Positions 9,801 to 18,126 of a DNA stretch of 64,000 nucleotides are shown piece by piece. Origin of the DNA: Lysinibacter cavernae (GTDB lineage: Bacteria > Actinomycetota > Actinomycetes > Actinomycetales > Microbacteriaceae); contig NZ_JAAMOX010000001.1 in NCBI RefSeq assembly GCF_011758565.1, forward strand, positions 1,031,838-1,095,837. The letters are read 5' to 3'. The notes under the pieces are model-generated. The model was given only the letters and a program-made list of their open reading frames with translations. It was not told the origin of the DNA and did not search any database. Position 1 is the first letter of the stretch; each line of letters opens with the position of its first letter. A program made the translations under genes and the position numbers.

Positions 9801-11699
9801 CTCTCCGCTCCAGTAGTCGACCCAAGTTCCCTCGGGCAGGTAGATACCGTTGCGAACGTTACTCGCTGTGAACACCGGCGCAACCAAAAAATCGTTGCCA
9901 AGCAAAAACTCGTTATTCGCCTCTGCGCTGTACGACGCCGGGTCGTTTGGGTATTCAAGGGCCAGCGAACGCATCATCGGGGTACCGCTCGAGTGCGACT
10001 CGGCGGCAAGTGTGTAGATGTATGGCAGGAGTCGCTGACGCAGCTCAAGATAGCTTCGGTTTATCTCAGTGGCTTCATCGCCGTACAGCCACGGGCGCTT
10101 ATCGGTGCTCGCCCATCCGCTCATCGAATAGAGGGCAGGCGCAAAAGTCTTCCACTGGAGGTCTCGGACGTAGCTCTGCATCGAGCCACCAAAGATTCCG
10201 TCAACGTCGCCGGTTGTAAACGCGAGACCAGAGTTGCCTGCCCCCGTCAACGCGGAGACCTGCCAACGAACCGCATCCAAGTTGCCAGTGTGGTCGCCAG
10301 TCCACTGCATTCCGCAGCGCTGAGAACCGGCCCAACCCTCAACCATGAGCGCTGTACCCCGGGCGTCCGAGTTCTGTTCAATGCCGTTGTAGGCGGCTTC
10401 ACAACCGGTCAGGGCGAGCCGGTACCCGGAACCAACCCACGCAACGTCAAGCTTGCGCATCCGAATGCCAGCATCGCCGACCTCATACGGCTGGTTTGTG
10501 AGGGAACGCTCCGTCCACAAGCCCGTCTTCATGCCGGAAACCTCCGCGATCTTTGCGGTTGTCTCTGGAAGCTGTGTGTACTCACAGCCGTAACCGTCAT
10601 TCACGAGCATCCACCCACCCGGCATGTTGTGATCGACAAAGCCCTGAGCAACTTTGGCCGCGTCGGGAGTGACCTGTTTCATGTTGCCAGGGTCACCAAA
10701 ACCGCTTGGCTTATAGCTAGGACTTGACCGGTTGTAACAGTCTGCATCGCCGTACTCAAGCGCATACACCGGTGGCATCATCGGCCGCCCAGTGAGTTTG
10801 GTGTAGCCATCGAGCGACTGTTTGTAGTCGCCGACGAAGTAGAACGCATCAAAGCGCTTTTCTTGGTGGCTCAGTGTTGGGTCGCCAGCAAACACATACG
10901 ATCCCTTCGCAAAGGTGTCACGAAGCACCCCGTAGCCGTTGCTGCTCATGTAGTACGGAACGGCGTTTGGGTAGCCGTCATCGTCCCAGTCACTGTTCCT
11001 GGCAATATTGATGGTCGCCCCGGTGTGGATCGACCGGCCGTTTTGCATTCCGCCACCAATAAACTGCTCGCCAGGCTGCGACTTCAGCGTCTGAGTTGAC
11101 GCCGTCGCGCTCAGGGAAAGCGGTGACTTCTCTGCCCAAACCACGCTGCCGTCGGCGCGCTTGAGCGTCATCTGTGATGTCGCTTTGTCTATCTCAAGGG
11201 TCACGCGTGGAGTGCTCACTGCGATAGTTGATCCGTTTGCGAGGGATACCGTCGTCCCCGCAAAATCCTGGGCACCAACAACAATATTGGCCGATTGTTT
11301 TACATCTCCCTGTGGCGTATTTGCTGGGTCAGAGAATATTCCGGACGGGTCGGCCTCCACCCTCAGGCTCGTGTCGTCAAGGAAGGTGACGCGGATTGCC
11401 CCGCGCTCGGCCGTCATGGTCACGGCACTTCCCGTCTGCGTGACTCCAGAAATGGCACCAAGCGTTTTCCCTGTCGGGTCGAGCGGCACTTCCGGTGAAA
11501 CTGGCTTTGGGGCCGAGGTCTTTGCCGCAGGGACAGGTGCCGCTTGAGCGCCGCTTGAGATGAGCGCCAGCGGCAGCAGGCTCACCACGAGCGCCCCCGC
11601 GGCTGTCATCGAAAGGAGCCGATGTATCGGCTTGTTTTGGCGAGCTCCGGACTCGTCGGGCTTCACCTTCGTTCTTGGTGATAACGATTTGAGATTCAC
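6876..11699 (-). CDS. Secreted, wall-anchored GH31 glycosidase with NEW3, NPCBM and OmpL47-type domains
   Basis: 1607 residues from a GTG at 11699, chosen because AAGGGAGA lies 7 nt upstream; the frame is open to a TTG at 11804 that lacks a ribosome site. Order: signal peptide with cleavage near AQA-AP (about 53); GH31 N-terminal and catalytic barrel (about 80-700), with candidate nucleophile D418 in KLDVAWVG and candidate acid/base D469 in WTGDHTG; NEW3 (about 824-890); NPCBM (about 1130-1277); two OmpL47-like Ig repeats (about 1290-1440); a further Ig-like module; a Gly/Ser/Asn linker; LARTG, a hydrophobic helix and an RRRR tail. LARTG fits sortase class E. Exact glycan specificity is not readable. 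It probably degrades extracellular alpha-glucan, or another alpha-linked glycan, under control of the divergent DeoR regulator. Confidence 0.9.
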   Translation of the reverse strand: MNLKSLSPRTKVKPDESGARQNKPIHRLLSMTAAGALVVSLLPLALISSGAQAAPVPAAKTSAPKPVSPEVPLDPTGKTLGAISGVTQTGSAVTMTAERGAIRVTFLDDTSLRVEADPSGIFSDPANTPQGDVKQSANIVVGAQDFAGTTVSLANGSTIAVSTPRVTLEIDKATSQMTLKRADGSVVWAEKSPLSLSATASTQTLKSQPGEQFIGGGMQNGRSIHTGATINIARNSDWDDDGYPNAVPYYMSSNGYGVLRDTFAKGSYVFAGDPTLSHQEKRFDAFYFVGDYKQSLDGYTKLTGRPMMPPVYALEYGDADCYNRSSPSYKPSGFGDPGNMKQVTPDAAKVAQGFVDHNMPGGWMLVNDGYGCEYTQLPETTAKIAEVSGMKTGLWTERSLTNQPYEVGDAGIRMRKLDVAWVGSGYRLALTGCEAAYNGIEQNSDARGTALMVEGWAGSQRCGMQWTGDHTGNLDAVRWQVSALTGAGNSGLAFTTGDVDGIFGGSMQSYVRDLQWKTFAPALYSMSGWASTDKRPWLYGDEATEINRSYLELRQRLLPYIYTLAAESHSSGTPMMRSLALEYPNDPASYSAEANNEFLLGNDFLVAPVFTASNVRNGIYLPEGTWVDYWSGELYQGGRVLNGYSAPLDMLPVFVRAGAVVPQGIAARNSALTPEDSAITVDIYPAGTSTFTLYEDDKTTRAYQSGAASSQEFTVSAPESDAGDVSVTVGARVGEYSGKSASRPYVLDVHSGTRPDAVERDGVALDVLADRAAFDAADQGWFYDADAAGGTVHVKVGAVGSGTAAAVVLKGASAVGGSDSDALAAQVDVQLDDQVFLEGETTATVVFTNTGDQAKTEVSVEPVLPANWTLTKPVAASIARVEPGALATVTFTAKPSAGAAGGPQTVSAKATYTDAGGTLQSVEGANQIYVGYGSIAGAYNLVSTTDLATRTAGNFDGGGSSLSAEELAKQGIVPGAPVTVGTGDSAVTYTWPNVANGTPNSVQLDGQTISVGGTGTHLAILGSAASTAGVANEVKLQYTDGSTQMATFTYPNWLQPTDLKGATLAISTQGRNSATNPAGYEYGQYKYQVFQAMVRLNPVKELKSVTLPVNSAVKIFDWNVVARALPAPVTADAFVSDLAWVSATNGYGVIGKDVANKDSASSPDLPLVINTSAELKKTYTKGLGVHAPSKITYYLGGSCSTFTADVGLEDAFNGTVIFKVDVDGVKKYQGTTFKAGFPTESIAIDVTGAQYIDLIVDPIDPKAISGAHGVWGDARVTCAEPDTEPPLTTATSSVDAATTGWYTASPVVTLSATDNVLVSDTQFRLGSGEWQTYVEPFVISDGETEVWYRSTDTNGNVESEKSLGVLRVDTQRPSVEAVADPDARTVTVTASDSGSGIGAIEYSTDTGGTWQAYTEPITAPDGGIRVQVRATDVAGNISAERDAVVIAPKPTGPDPDPASILVSGKLTPGGSITVRYAGAGSAASVELWLHSTPTKLASSTADASGSGLVETAIPEATELGTHELRLVVDGQTIAQTAITVVAADDPNVTVPEPGSGGNSNGNGSGSAGSQATGSAGLARTGSTDGGWTMLAALGLVLVGLVSRRRRA

Positions 11700-11808
11700 G
11701 AATTTGTCTCCCTTGTGTTCACGACGATGTGTTGTGGAAGCGGAAAGGACGTGCAGAGTACGCCCGGTGACCGAAATCCTATCTGCAAGATTCTGCACAC
11801 ACAAGAGA

Positions 11809-11859
11809 GTTTCAATCAGAATTTTGCAGTATATTGAGTCAATAGTGCAGTTTCAATCA
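11809..11859 (-). promoter_or_regulatory. GH31 promoter with flanking DeoR operator candidates
   Basis: On the minus strand -35 TTGAAA (11856-11851) and -10 TATACT (11833-11828) are separated by exactly 17 bp. GTTTCAATCA occurs twice on the plus strand, at 11809-11818 (around +3 to +12 of the expected transcript) and 11850-11859 (covering the -35), 41 bp apart, close to four helical turns. The arrangement would let one repressor block the promoter from both sides. Assignment to the adjacent DeoR protein is inferred. Confidence 0.7.
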
Positions 11860-11893
11860 TTTTGTAATCATTACCGCAAACGAAACGGTTCTC

Positions 11894-12676
11894 ATGAAAA
11901 AAGACGAACGATTCAGCCACATACTTGAGGCGGTCATGAATAACGGCCAACAACGAGTTGAGGAACTGGTGCTCAGCCTCGGCGTCTCAGCGGCCACCAT
12001 TCGCCGTGACCTCGACGCACTGGCCAAGCAACAGATGATCACGCGCACCCACGGCGGCGCCTCACGACAATCTGTTGACTACGACCTACCCGTTCGCTAT
12101 CGAAATACCTCACGAGCCCAACAGAAAGCGGCAATCGGTGGCGTAGCGTCACAGCTCGTTAGTAAGGGCGACGTGATAGGACTTACCGGCGGCACCACAA
12201 CGACCGCGATCGTTGAAGCACTACTTGCGCGACCCGACCTCATGGAGCCATCGCCAACGCCAAACCTCACGGTCGTGACCACAGCGATCAACATTGCGGT
12301 TCAGTTCTCGCTGCGACCACAGGTGCGAGTCGTGGTGAGCGGCGGCGTCGCCCACCCCCACTCCTATGAACTTGTTGGGCCACTCGCGGCAAGCGTGCTG
12401 TCGCAAATTACGATGGACTTGTCATTCATCGGGGTGAATGCTTTGAGCCCACAATTTGGTGCGATGATCCACGACGAAGGCGAGGCAGCAATCAATGCCC
12501 TCATGGCGTCGCGGTCAACCAAGTCATACATCGTCGCCGATTCACAAAAAATCGGCCACACCGCATTTGCGAATGTCGGATCGACGTCGCTATTCACCGG
12601 TGTCATCACCGATGCCGGAATCGAAAACGAACAAGCAGTTGCGCTGAGGGATGCAGGGTTCAGCGTCCTCACCTGA
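11894..12676 (+). CDS. DeoR family transcriptional regulator
   Basis: 260 residues. The N-terminal winged helix-turn-helix (about 1-57) contains RFSHILEAV and SLGVSAATIRRDLDALAKQQMITRTHGGA, the DeoR signature. The C-terminal DeoRC sensor domain has GLTGGTTTTAIVEAL and TVVTTAINIA, which bind phosphorylated sugars in relatives. It is divergent from the GH31 gene and shares a 190-bp control region with it, so it probably represses that gene and itself until a sugar phosphate appears. No good ribosome site precedes the ATG. A terminator hairpin follows the stop. Confidence 0.92.
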   Translation: MKKDERFSHILEAVMNNGQQRVEELVLSLGVSAATIRRDLDALAKQQMITRTHGGASRQSVDYDLPVRYRNTSRAQQKAAIGGVASQLVSKGDVIGLTGGTTTTAIVEALLARPDLMEPSPTPNLTVVTTAINIAVQFSLRPQVRVVVSGGVAHPHSYELVGPLAASVLSQITMDLSFIGVNALSPQFGAMIHDEGEAAINALMASRSTKSYIVADSQKIGHTAFANVGSTSLFTGVITDAGIENEQAVALRDAGFSVLT

Positions 12677-12726
12677 CAGCGCTGGTAAGCAGAACACCCT
12701 AGAAATTACCCTGGCCACAAACAACC

Positions 12727-12767
12727 GGGCCAGGTCGGGAGCGCATACAACGCTTCCAACCTGGCCC
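12727..12767. terminator. Bidirectional terminator hairpin
   Basis: GGGCCAGGT (12727-12735) pairs with ACCTGGCCC (12759-12767), and an inner GGGAGCG/CGCTTCC stem nearly continues it. It lies between the convergent DeoR gene and the YiaAB gene. Confidence 0.8.
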
Positions 12768-12794
12768 GACCTGCCTGCAAAGGCTCTGCAGCGG

Positions 12795-13283
12795 CTACTG
12801 CGTCGGCGCCGATTCGTAGGACGTGTACGTCGCTGGGATCGTCTCTGGGTAGACGAGTTCCTGCTCAGCCTCGAGCTGCTTGTAGCGTGCAACGTCGCGC
12901 ACGTTCTTTTGCACCGCAACCGAGGCGAAGAGCGCCATCACAAACGAGATGGCGTAGAAACCCTTTTCGCTCAGTTCGATGCTGCCGGCGTTCCACAGGC
13001 CAATAACCAGCAACGCAATTGAGAGCACCAGCGAGAACCAGGCGAGACCAAGGTACAGGTTCGTCACCTTGATGTTTTCGAGGCGGTCACGCACGGTCTT
13101 CTGGAGAGAAACCGCCGAGAACAGGCCGTACATGAGAATCGTGAAGTAGTAGCCTTTTTCGTTCAACTCCATGCCTGCGTTCCACAGACCGATGAGGTAC
13201 GTGCAGACGCCGATGAGCAGCGCCAACCAGGATGCGCCGATAAAGGCGGGGGTGGGTTTCTGTAGCTCGTTAATGGTATTCAT
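12795..13283 (-). CDS. YiaA/YiaB-type inner membrane protein
   Basis: 162 residues from the ATG at 13283, which has GGAGG 6 nt upstream; the open frame extends to 13433 without support. Two copies of the YiaAB two-helix domain are seen, each with LIGLWNA, then a charged ELxEKGxY loop, a second helix and LQK or VQK followed by VRD. The C-terminal tail is polar. YiaA/YiaB proteins are membrane proteins of unknown function. It lies downstream of dnaE on the same strand, separated by 190 bp of repeats. Confidence 0.88.
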   Translation of the reverse strand: MNTINELQKPTPAFIGASWLALLIGVCTYLIGLWNAGMELNEKGYYFTILMYGLFSAVSLQKTVRDRLENIKVTNLYLGLAWFSLVLSIALLVIGLWNAGSIELSEKGFYAISFVMALFASVAVQKNVRDVARYKQLEAEQELVYPETIPATYTSYESAPTQ

Positions 13284-13370
13284 GGTGTTCCTCCGTGGGG
13301 GATGTGACACAGTCATTGTGCCTGAAACACAAGCTACAGGTTCCACGTGCGGCATACGGAATATACCGCC

Positions 13371-13442
13371 GCTCGTGGGGTGCGTTTTTGCTCGTGGGGT
13401 GCGGAATTCCGCGCCCCACGAGCACAATCGCACCCCACGAGC
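13371..13442. repeat. Four-copy palindromic element behind dnaE
   Basis: The 14-mer GCTCGTGGGGTGCG appears directly at 13371-13384 and 13390-13403, and inverted (CGCGCCCCACGAGC, CGCACCCCACGAGC) at 13410-13423 and 13429-13442. The inner pair makes a near-perfect 34-bp hairpin centred on GGAATTCC, and the outer pair can form an alternative stem. There is no T-tract. It may work as a terminator or as a REP-like element. Confidence 0.85.
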
Positions 13443-13480
13443 TAGATGGCTAGATGGCTAGATGGCTAGATGGCTAGATG
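13441..13480. repeat. Five perfect 8-bp tandem repeats at the dnaE stop
   Basis: GCTAGATG is repeated five times without error. Read on the minus strand each unit carries TAG; because the period is 8, successive units place stops in all three frames. The dnaE stop codon (13474-13476) and last two codons are made by the unit nearest the gene. Confidence 0.95.
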
Positions 13481-16400
13481 AGGCAGCGGGGGCCCAAGAG
13501 TCCCTTGATATCTCCGAAGAAACTTGATGTCACCGTGACCGTGAAGGGAAGCTCGAAGACGCGCACCGCGTCTGGGGTGAGCAGGCGCAATCGCACCTCG
13601 TTCTGGCCAGGATGACGTTCGAGCAGCTCGCGCAGCTCTCGCATCGTTTTCTCGGTCGCGCGTCGATCCTGCACCGTAATGCTGATGGGCGCGCCGATCT
13701 CCGCAACGGCAACCTCCGGCAGCGTGACCCCATATGCATGCATCGACATACCATCGTCTCGCGCGTTAATTTTGCCACGCACCGAGGCAATCGCGTCGCT
13801 CTGCAGCATCGGCCCAAACTCGAGGTACGTCTTGCCCATGAGCAGCACCTGAATCTCGCCGGTGAAGTCCTCAACGGTCAGCATGCCGTACTGGTTGCCA
13901 GACTTCGCGACGCGGTGCTGCACGCTTGTGATGAGACCAGCAACAGTGACAATCTCACCGTCAAAGTTGGCGTCAGGGTTGTTAATCTCGTTGACGGTTG
14001 TTGAGGCGTGCTTCGCCAGCGGAATTTCGAGACCGGCGAGCGGATGATCGGAAACGTAGAGCCCAAGCATCTCGCGTTCGAACGCCAGCTTGTCTTTTTT
14101 CGCCCATTCGGGCCGGTCGGGAACCTGCTCTTCAACCTCGTCGTCGGCAAACATATCGCCGAAGAGGTCGACCTGGCCGTGGGCCTCGTTGCGTTTGAGC
14201 AGCGCGGCGGCTTCGACTGCATCCTCGTGGATTTCGAGGAGCGCACGACGCACCGGCGAAATGGAGTCGAAGGCACCAGCCTTGATGAGCGACTCAACCG
14301 TGCGCTTATTGAGCACCGTCAGCGGCACGTTGTTGAGGAATCCGTGGAAGGTGGTGAATCGCCCCTTCGTTTCTCGGGACTCCTTGATGAGGTCAACCAC
14401 GTTGGCACCAACGTTACGAATGGCACCAAGGCCAAAGCGGATATCTTTGCCAACGGCCGAGAAGTGCACAAACGATTCGTTGACATCAGGGGCAAGCACC
14501 TGGATGCCCATGCGCCGACACTCGTTGAGGTACATGCCGAGCTTGTCTTTTGAGTCGCCAACGCTTGTGAGCAGCGCCGCCATAAACTCGGCGGGGTAAT
14601 TGGCCTTGAGGTAGGCGGTCCAGTAGCTCAGCACGCCATAGGCGGCGGAGTGGGCCTTGTTAAAGGCGTAGTCGGAGAAGGGCAGCAGCACGTCCCAGAG
14701 CGCCTTGACTGCGGCATTTGAGAAGCCGTTGTCGTTCATGCCCTTCGAGAAGCCTTCGTACTGCTTGTCGAGCTCTGATTTTTTCTTCTTACCCATTGCT
14801 CGACGCAGCAGGTCGGCCTGCGCAAGCGTAAAGCCTGCGAGCTTCTGCGCGATCGACATGACCTGTTCTTGGTACACGATGAGGCCGTAGGTGCCACCAA
14901 GCACTTCGAGCAGCGCATCGGCAAGCTCTGGGTGGATGGGCTCAATCTCTTGAGCGCCGTTCTTACGCAACGCGTAGTTGGTGTGCGAGTTCGCACCCAT
15001 CGGGCCGGGGCGGTACAGGGCCAAAACGGCCGAGATGTCTTCAAAGTTGTCGGGCTTCATGAGGCGAAGCAGACCGCGCATCGGGCCACCATCAAGCTGG
15101 AACACGCCAAGCGTGTCACCGCGGGCGATGAGGTCGTATGCTGCCTGATCGGTCAGATCGAGGTCTTCGAGCACGAGCTCTTCGTTGCGGTTTGCCCGGA
15201 TGTTGTCGAGGGCGTCGTCAAGGATCGTGAGGTTACGAAGCCCCAAGAAGTCCATCTTGATGAGACCAAGCGACTCACAAGCCGGGTAGTCAAACTGCGT
15301 GACGATCTGGCCGTCTTGCTCGCGCTTCATGATGGGGATGATGTCGATGAGCGGGTCGCTCGACATGATCACGCCTGCCGCGTGCACGCCCCACTGGCGT
15401 TTCAGGTTCTCGATGCCACGCGCGGTCTCGAAGACGGTGCGTGCCTCTGCATCCATCTCAAGCAGCGCGCGGAAGTCGGATGCCTCTTTGTAGCGGGGGT
15501 GGGCCGGGTCCATGATGCCCTCAAGCGGGATATCTTTACCCATGACCGCCGGCGGCATCGCCTTGGTGAGCTTCTCGCCCATGCCGTATGGAAAGCCGAG
15601 TACGCGAGAGGAGTCTTTGAGGGCCTGCTTGGCCTTGATCGTTCCGTAGGTGACGATCTGGGCAACGCGCTCGTCGCCGTATTTTTCGGTCACGTATTTG
15701 ATGACCTCACCGCGACGACGCTCGTCGAAGTCGACGTCGAAGTCGGGCATGGAGACACGGTCTGGGTTGAGGAATCGCTCAAAGATGAGGCCGTGCTGCA
15801 GCGGGTCGAGGTCGGTGATTTTCATGGCGTATGCCGCCATCGAGCCTGCACCTGAACCGCGGCCAGGACCAACTCGGATGCCGTTGTCACGTGACCAGCG
15901 AATGAAGTCGGCAACCACGAGGAAGTACCCGGGGAAGCCCATCTGCAGGATAACGCCAACTTCGTAGTCAGCCTGCTTGCGGACGTTATCGGGAATGCCG
16001 TTTGGGTAGCGGTGGTGCAGGCCGGTTTCGACCTCTTTCACAAACCAGCTGTCCTCGTTTTCGCCCGGAGGGCAGGGGTAACGCGGCATGTAGTTGGCTT
16101 TGGTATCAAAGGCCGTTTCGCAGCGCTCGGCGATAAGCAACGTGTTGTCGCACGCCTCTGGGTAGTCGCGGAACACCTGACGCATCTCGGCTGGCGACTT
16201 GAGGTAGAACTCGTTGGCATCAAATTTGAATCGGTTGGGGTCGTCGAGCCGTGAACCAGACTGCACACACAGCAGGGCGGCGTGTGACTCGGCATCGGCT
16301 GCGTGTGTGTAGTGGAGGTCGTTTGTCGCCACGAGCGGAAGCCCGAGGTCTTTTGCGAGCTTGATGAGGTCTGACATGACCCGGCGCTCGATGTCGATGC

Positions 16401-16980
16401 CGTGATCCATGATTTCGCAGTAGAAATTCTCAGCGCCAAAAATATCGCGGAAATCGGCGGCGGCCTCGCGCGCTTCGTTGTACTGACCAAGCCGAAGGCG
16501 AGTCTGCACCTCGCCACTTGGGCATCCGGTTGTGGCGATGAGGCCCTGCGCGTACTGGCTGAGGATCTCGCGGTCCATACGAGGCTTAAAGTAGTAGCCC
16601 TCGATAGACGAGCGGCTCGACAGGCGGAAGAGGTTGTGCATGCCGGCCTGCGAGGCCGAGAGCAGCGTCATGTGTGTGTAGGCACCCGAACCAGAAACGT
16701 CGTCTCCGCTGCCGTTGCCCCAGCGGATTCGCGTGCGGTCGCTGCGGTGCGTACCTGGCGTGAGGTAAGCCTCTGTCCCGATAATGGGTTTGATGCCCGC
16801 GTTGGTTGCCGTGTTCCAGAAGTCGAAGGCACCAAAGGTGTTGCCGTGGTCGGTGACCGCAATCGCAGGCATGCCAAGATTGACGGCCTCGGCGATCAGG
16901 GGTTTGACGCGGGCGGCTCCGTCGAGCATTGAGTACTCGCTGTGGACGTGCAAATGCACAAAGGAATCAGACTTCGACAC
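13474..16980 (-). CDS. dnaE: DNA polymerase III subunit alpha, DnaE
   Basis: 1168 residues from the GTG at 16980, which has GGAGA close upstream and gives the usual SFVHLHVHSEYSMLDG start; the frame stays open to 17034. Domains are the PHP domain (from about residue 7, HLHVHSEYS), the C-family polymerase palm with catalytic aspartates in PDFDVDFD (about 412-419), fingers with GRGSGAGS, a helix-hairpin-helix region and a late OB-fold (about 990-1080, IVTVAGLITSVQHR). This is the replicative polymerase core. The C-terminus ends in the 8-bp repeat array. Confidence 0.97.
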   Translation of the reverse strand: MSKSDSFVHLHVHSEYSMLDGAARVKPLIAEAVNLGMPAIAVTDHGNTFGAFDFWNTATNAGIKPIIGTEAYLTPGTHRSDRTRIRWGNGSGDDVSGSGAYTHMTLLSASQAGMHNLFRLSSRSSIEGYYFKPRMDREILSQYAQGLIATTGCPSGEVQTRLRLGQYNEAREAAADFRDIFGAENFYCEIMDHGIDIERRVMSDLIKLAKDLGLPLVATNDLHYTHAADAESHAALLCVQSGSRLDDPNRFKFDANEFYLKSPAEMRQVFRDYPEACDNTLLIAERCETAFDTKANYMPRYPCPPGENEDSWFVKEVETGLHHRYPNGIPDNVRKQADYEVGVILQMGFPGYFLVVADFIRWSRDNGIRVGPGRGSGAGSMAAYAMKITDLDPLQHGLIFERFLNPDRVSMPDFDVDFDERRRGEVIKYVTEKYGDERVAQIVTYGTIKAKQALKDSSRVLGFPYGMGEKLTKAMPPAVMGKDIPLEGIMDPAHPRYKEASDFRALLEMDAEARTVFETARGIENLKRQWGVHAAGVIMSSDPLIDIIPIMKREQDGQIVTQFDYPACESLGLIKMDFLGLRNLTILDDALDNIRANRNEELVLEDLDLTDQAAYDLIARGDTLGVFQLDGGPMRGLLRLMKPDNFEDISAVLALYRPGPMGANSHTNYALRKNGAQEIEPIHPELADALLEVLGGTYGLIVYQEQVMSIAQKLAGFTLAQADLLRRAMGKKKKSELDKQYEGFSKGMNDNGFSNAAVKALWDVLLPFSDYAFNKAHSAAYGVLSYWTAYLKANYPAEFMAALLTSVGDSKDKLGMYLNECRRMGIQVLAPDVNESFVHFSAVGKDIRFGLGAIRNVGANVVDLIKESRETKGRFTTFHGFLNNVPLTVLNKRTVESLIKAGAFDSISPVRRALLEIHEDAVEAAALLKRNEAHGQVDLFGDMFADDEVEEQVPDRPEWAKKDKLAFEREMLGLYVSDHPLAGLEIPLAKHASTTVNEINNPDANFDGEIVTVAGLITSVQHRVAKSGNQYGMLTVEDFTGEIQVLLMGKTYLEFGPMLQSDAIASVRGKINARDDGMSMHAYGVTLPEVAVAEIGAPISITVQDRRATEKTMRELRELLERHPGQNEVRLRLLTPDAVRVFELPFTVTVTSSFFGDIKGLLGPRCLI

Positions 16981-17079
16981 ACCATCTCCGAGGGTTCTTG
17001 AATAGGCGTTAATCCTACCCCGGACGACTGACAAAAGGTTCGCCGTGCAGGCCAGGGCTTACCCCCAGCTGCCAGGCGA

Positions 17080-18126
17080 TTACTCGAGCACGCGCGCAGG
17101 CCGAACGGGCAGCCCGGCGGCACGATACGCGTCGTCGATCAATCCCATAATGGTGAGCGAAGTGCTGACCGGAACCGCAAACGGCTCGCCGTCTCGCAGG
17201 TTCCGACGCACGGCATCCAGCTGATAGGCATACGACGTTCGCGTGCCAAGGTGCTCAACCCGTTCAACGCCATCCACCGTCACAATGACCCGGTCGTCGA
17301 GGTGCGGCAAGACAAAACCCGGCGCGTACGCCTTGCCACGCGTGCCCGTGAACGAAAGCTCGAACCGCACGTCGTTATCGCTCATACTGCTGTGCAGGGA
17401 TGCCGTCCGCCCGTTGGGATAGACGGCGCTGGCCACCAGCCTGGTGTCGATGAGTTCGTCGAAGGTCGAGACCTCCGCGGTCGCTGCAGTGATGCGGGGC
17501 GCACCGCCAAGAAGTGCCCCAAACTCAACGGCGGCATGTACCGCGTAGCAGCCAACATCCATGAGTCCCCCGCCGGCAAGTGCGAAGGATGAGCGAGGGT
17601 CGTCGTCGCCAGGATAGGGCATATCCATGCGGACATGGACGTGAGTTACGTCGCCGACCTCCCCGGATGCCGCGATCTCAAGCATCCGCCCCATCACGGG
17701 ATGATGCCTGTTGTGGAACGCTTCCCAGAGTTTTCCGCCCGTCTCCTCGGCAACCGTCGCGAGGATCTCGCCCTCGGCGAGGTTTGAGCTGAACGGTTTC
17801 TCTGAGAGCACGTTCTTACCTGCCCTGAGCGCTTTGATCGTCCATTCCGCGTGCAGGCCGTTGGGCAGCGGGTTATAGATCACGTCAATATCGTCGGCTG
17901 CGAGCAGGGCCTCGTAGCTTGGCTCCGAGCGTTCAAACCCGTTTGCGGCAGCATATTCTGCGGCTCGCTTCGGGTCGCGCGCCGCAACGGCGACGAGGCG
18001 GTCACCAGTAAGCTGAGAGGCCTTGATCACCGACGCCGTTGAGATCCGTGCTGCCCCGAGCACCCCGATTCGGAGGGGCGCAGCATTGACAGGGGACACA
18101 ACATCAGCGTCGGTCACGTTCACCAT
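17080..18126 (-). CDS. Gfo/Idh/MocA family oxidoreductase, second in the inositol operon
   Basis: 348 residues. An N-terminal Rossmann fold (GVLGAARISTASV, about 21-33), the catalytic SEKPF motif near residue 112, and a C-terminal Gfo/Idh/MocA domain with the H in CYAVHAAVEFG. The IYNPLPNGLHAEW segment puts it nearer to xylose- or dihydrodiol-dehydrogenase-like members than to canonical IolG. Its ATG overlaps the iolE stop by 1 nt, so it belongs to the operon. It may oxidise another inositol isomer or sugar (inference). Confidence 0.85.
   Translation of the reverse strand: MVNVTDADVVSPVNAAPLRIGVLGAARISTASVIKASQLTGDRLVAVAARDPKRAAEYAAANGFERSEPSYEALLAADDIDVIYNPLPNGLHAEWTIKALRAGKNVLSEKPFSSNLAEGEILATVAEETGGKLWEAFHNRHHPVMGRMLEIAASGEVGDVTHVHVRMDMPYPGDDDPRSSFALAGGGLMDVGCYAVHAAVEFGALLGGAPRITAATAEVSTFDELIDTRLVASAVYPNGRTASLHSSMSDNDVRFELSFTGTRGKAYAPGFVLPHLDDRVIVTVDGVERVEHLGTRTSYAYQLDAVRRNLRDGEPFAVPVSTSLTIMGLIDDAYRAAGLPVRPARVLE

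Noticed and set aside
11700-11804. 35-codon N-terminal extension of the GH31 gene
   Set aside because: It would start at TTG without a ribosome site and would put a polar segment before the signal peptide; GTG 11699 has AAGGGAGA.
13371-13442. Integration or attachment site at the end of dnaE
   Set aside because: Repeats could suggest att sites, but no integrase, phage gene or composition change lies nearby.
14869-15855. 328-codon plus-strand frame opposite dnaE
   Set aside because: Complement of a conserved polymerase gene; GC-rich codons leave long antisense frames. Same for 22895-24154 (opposite iolA) and 56892-57728 (opposite pyc).
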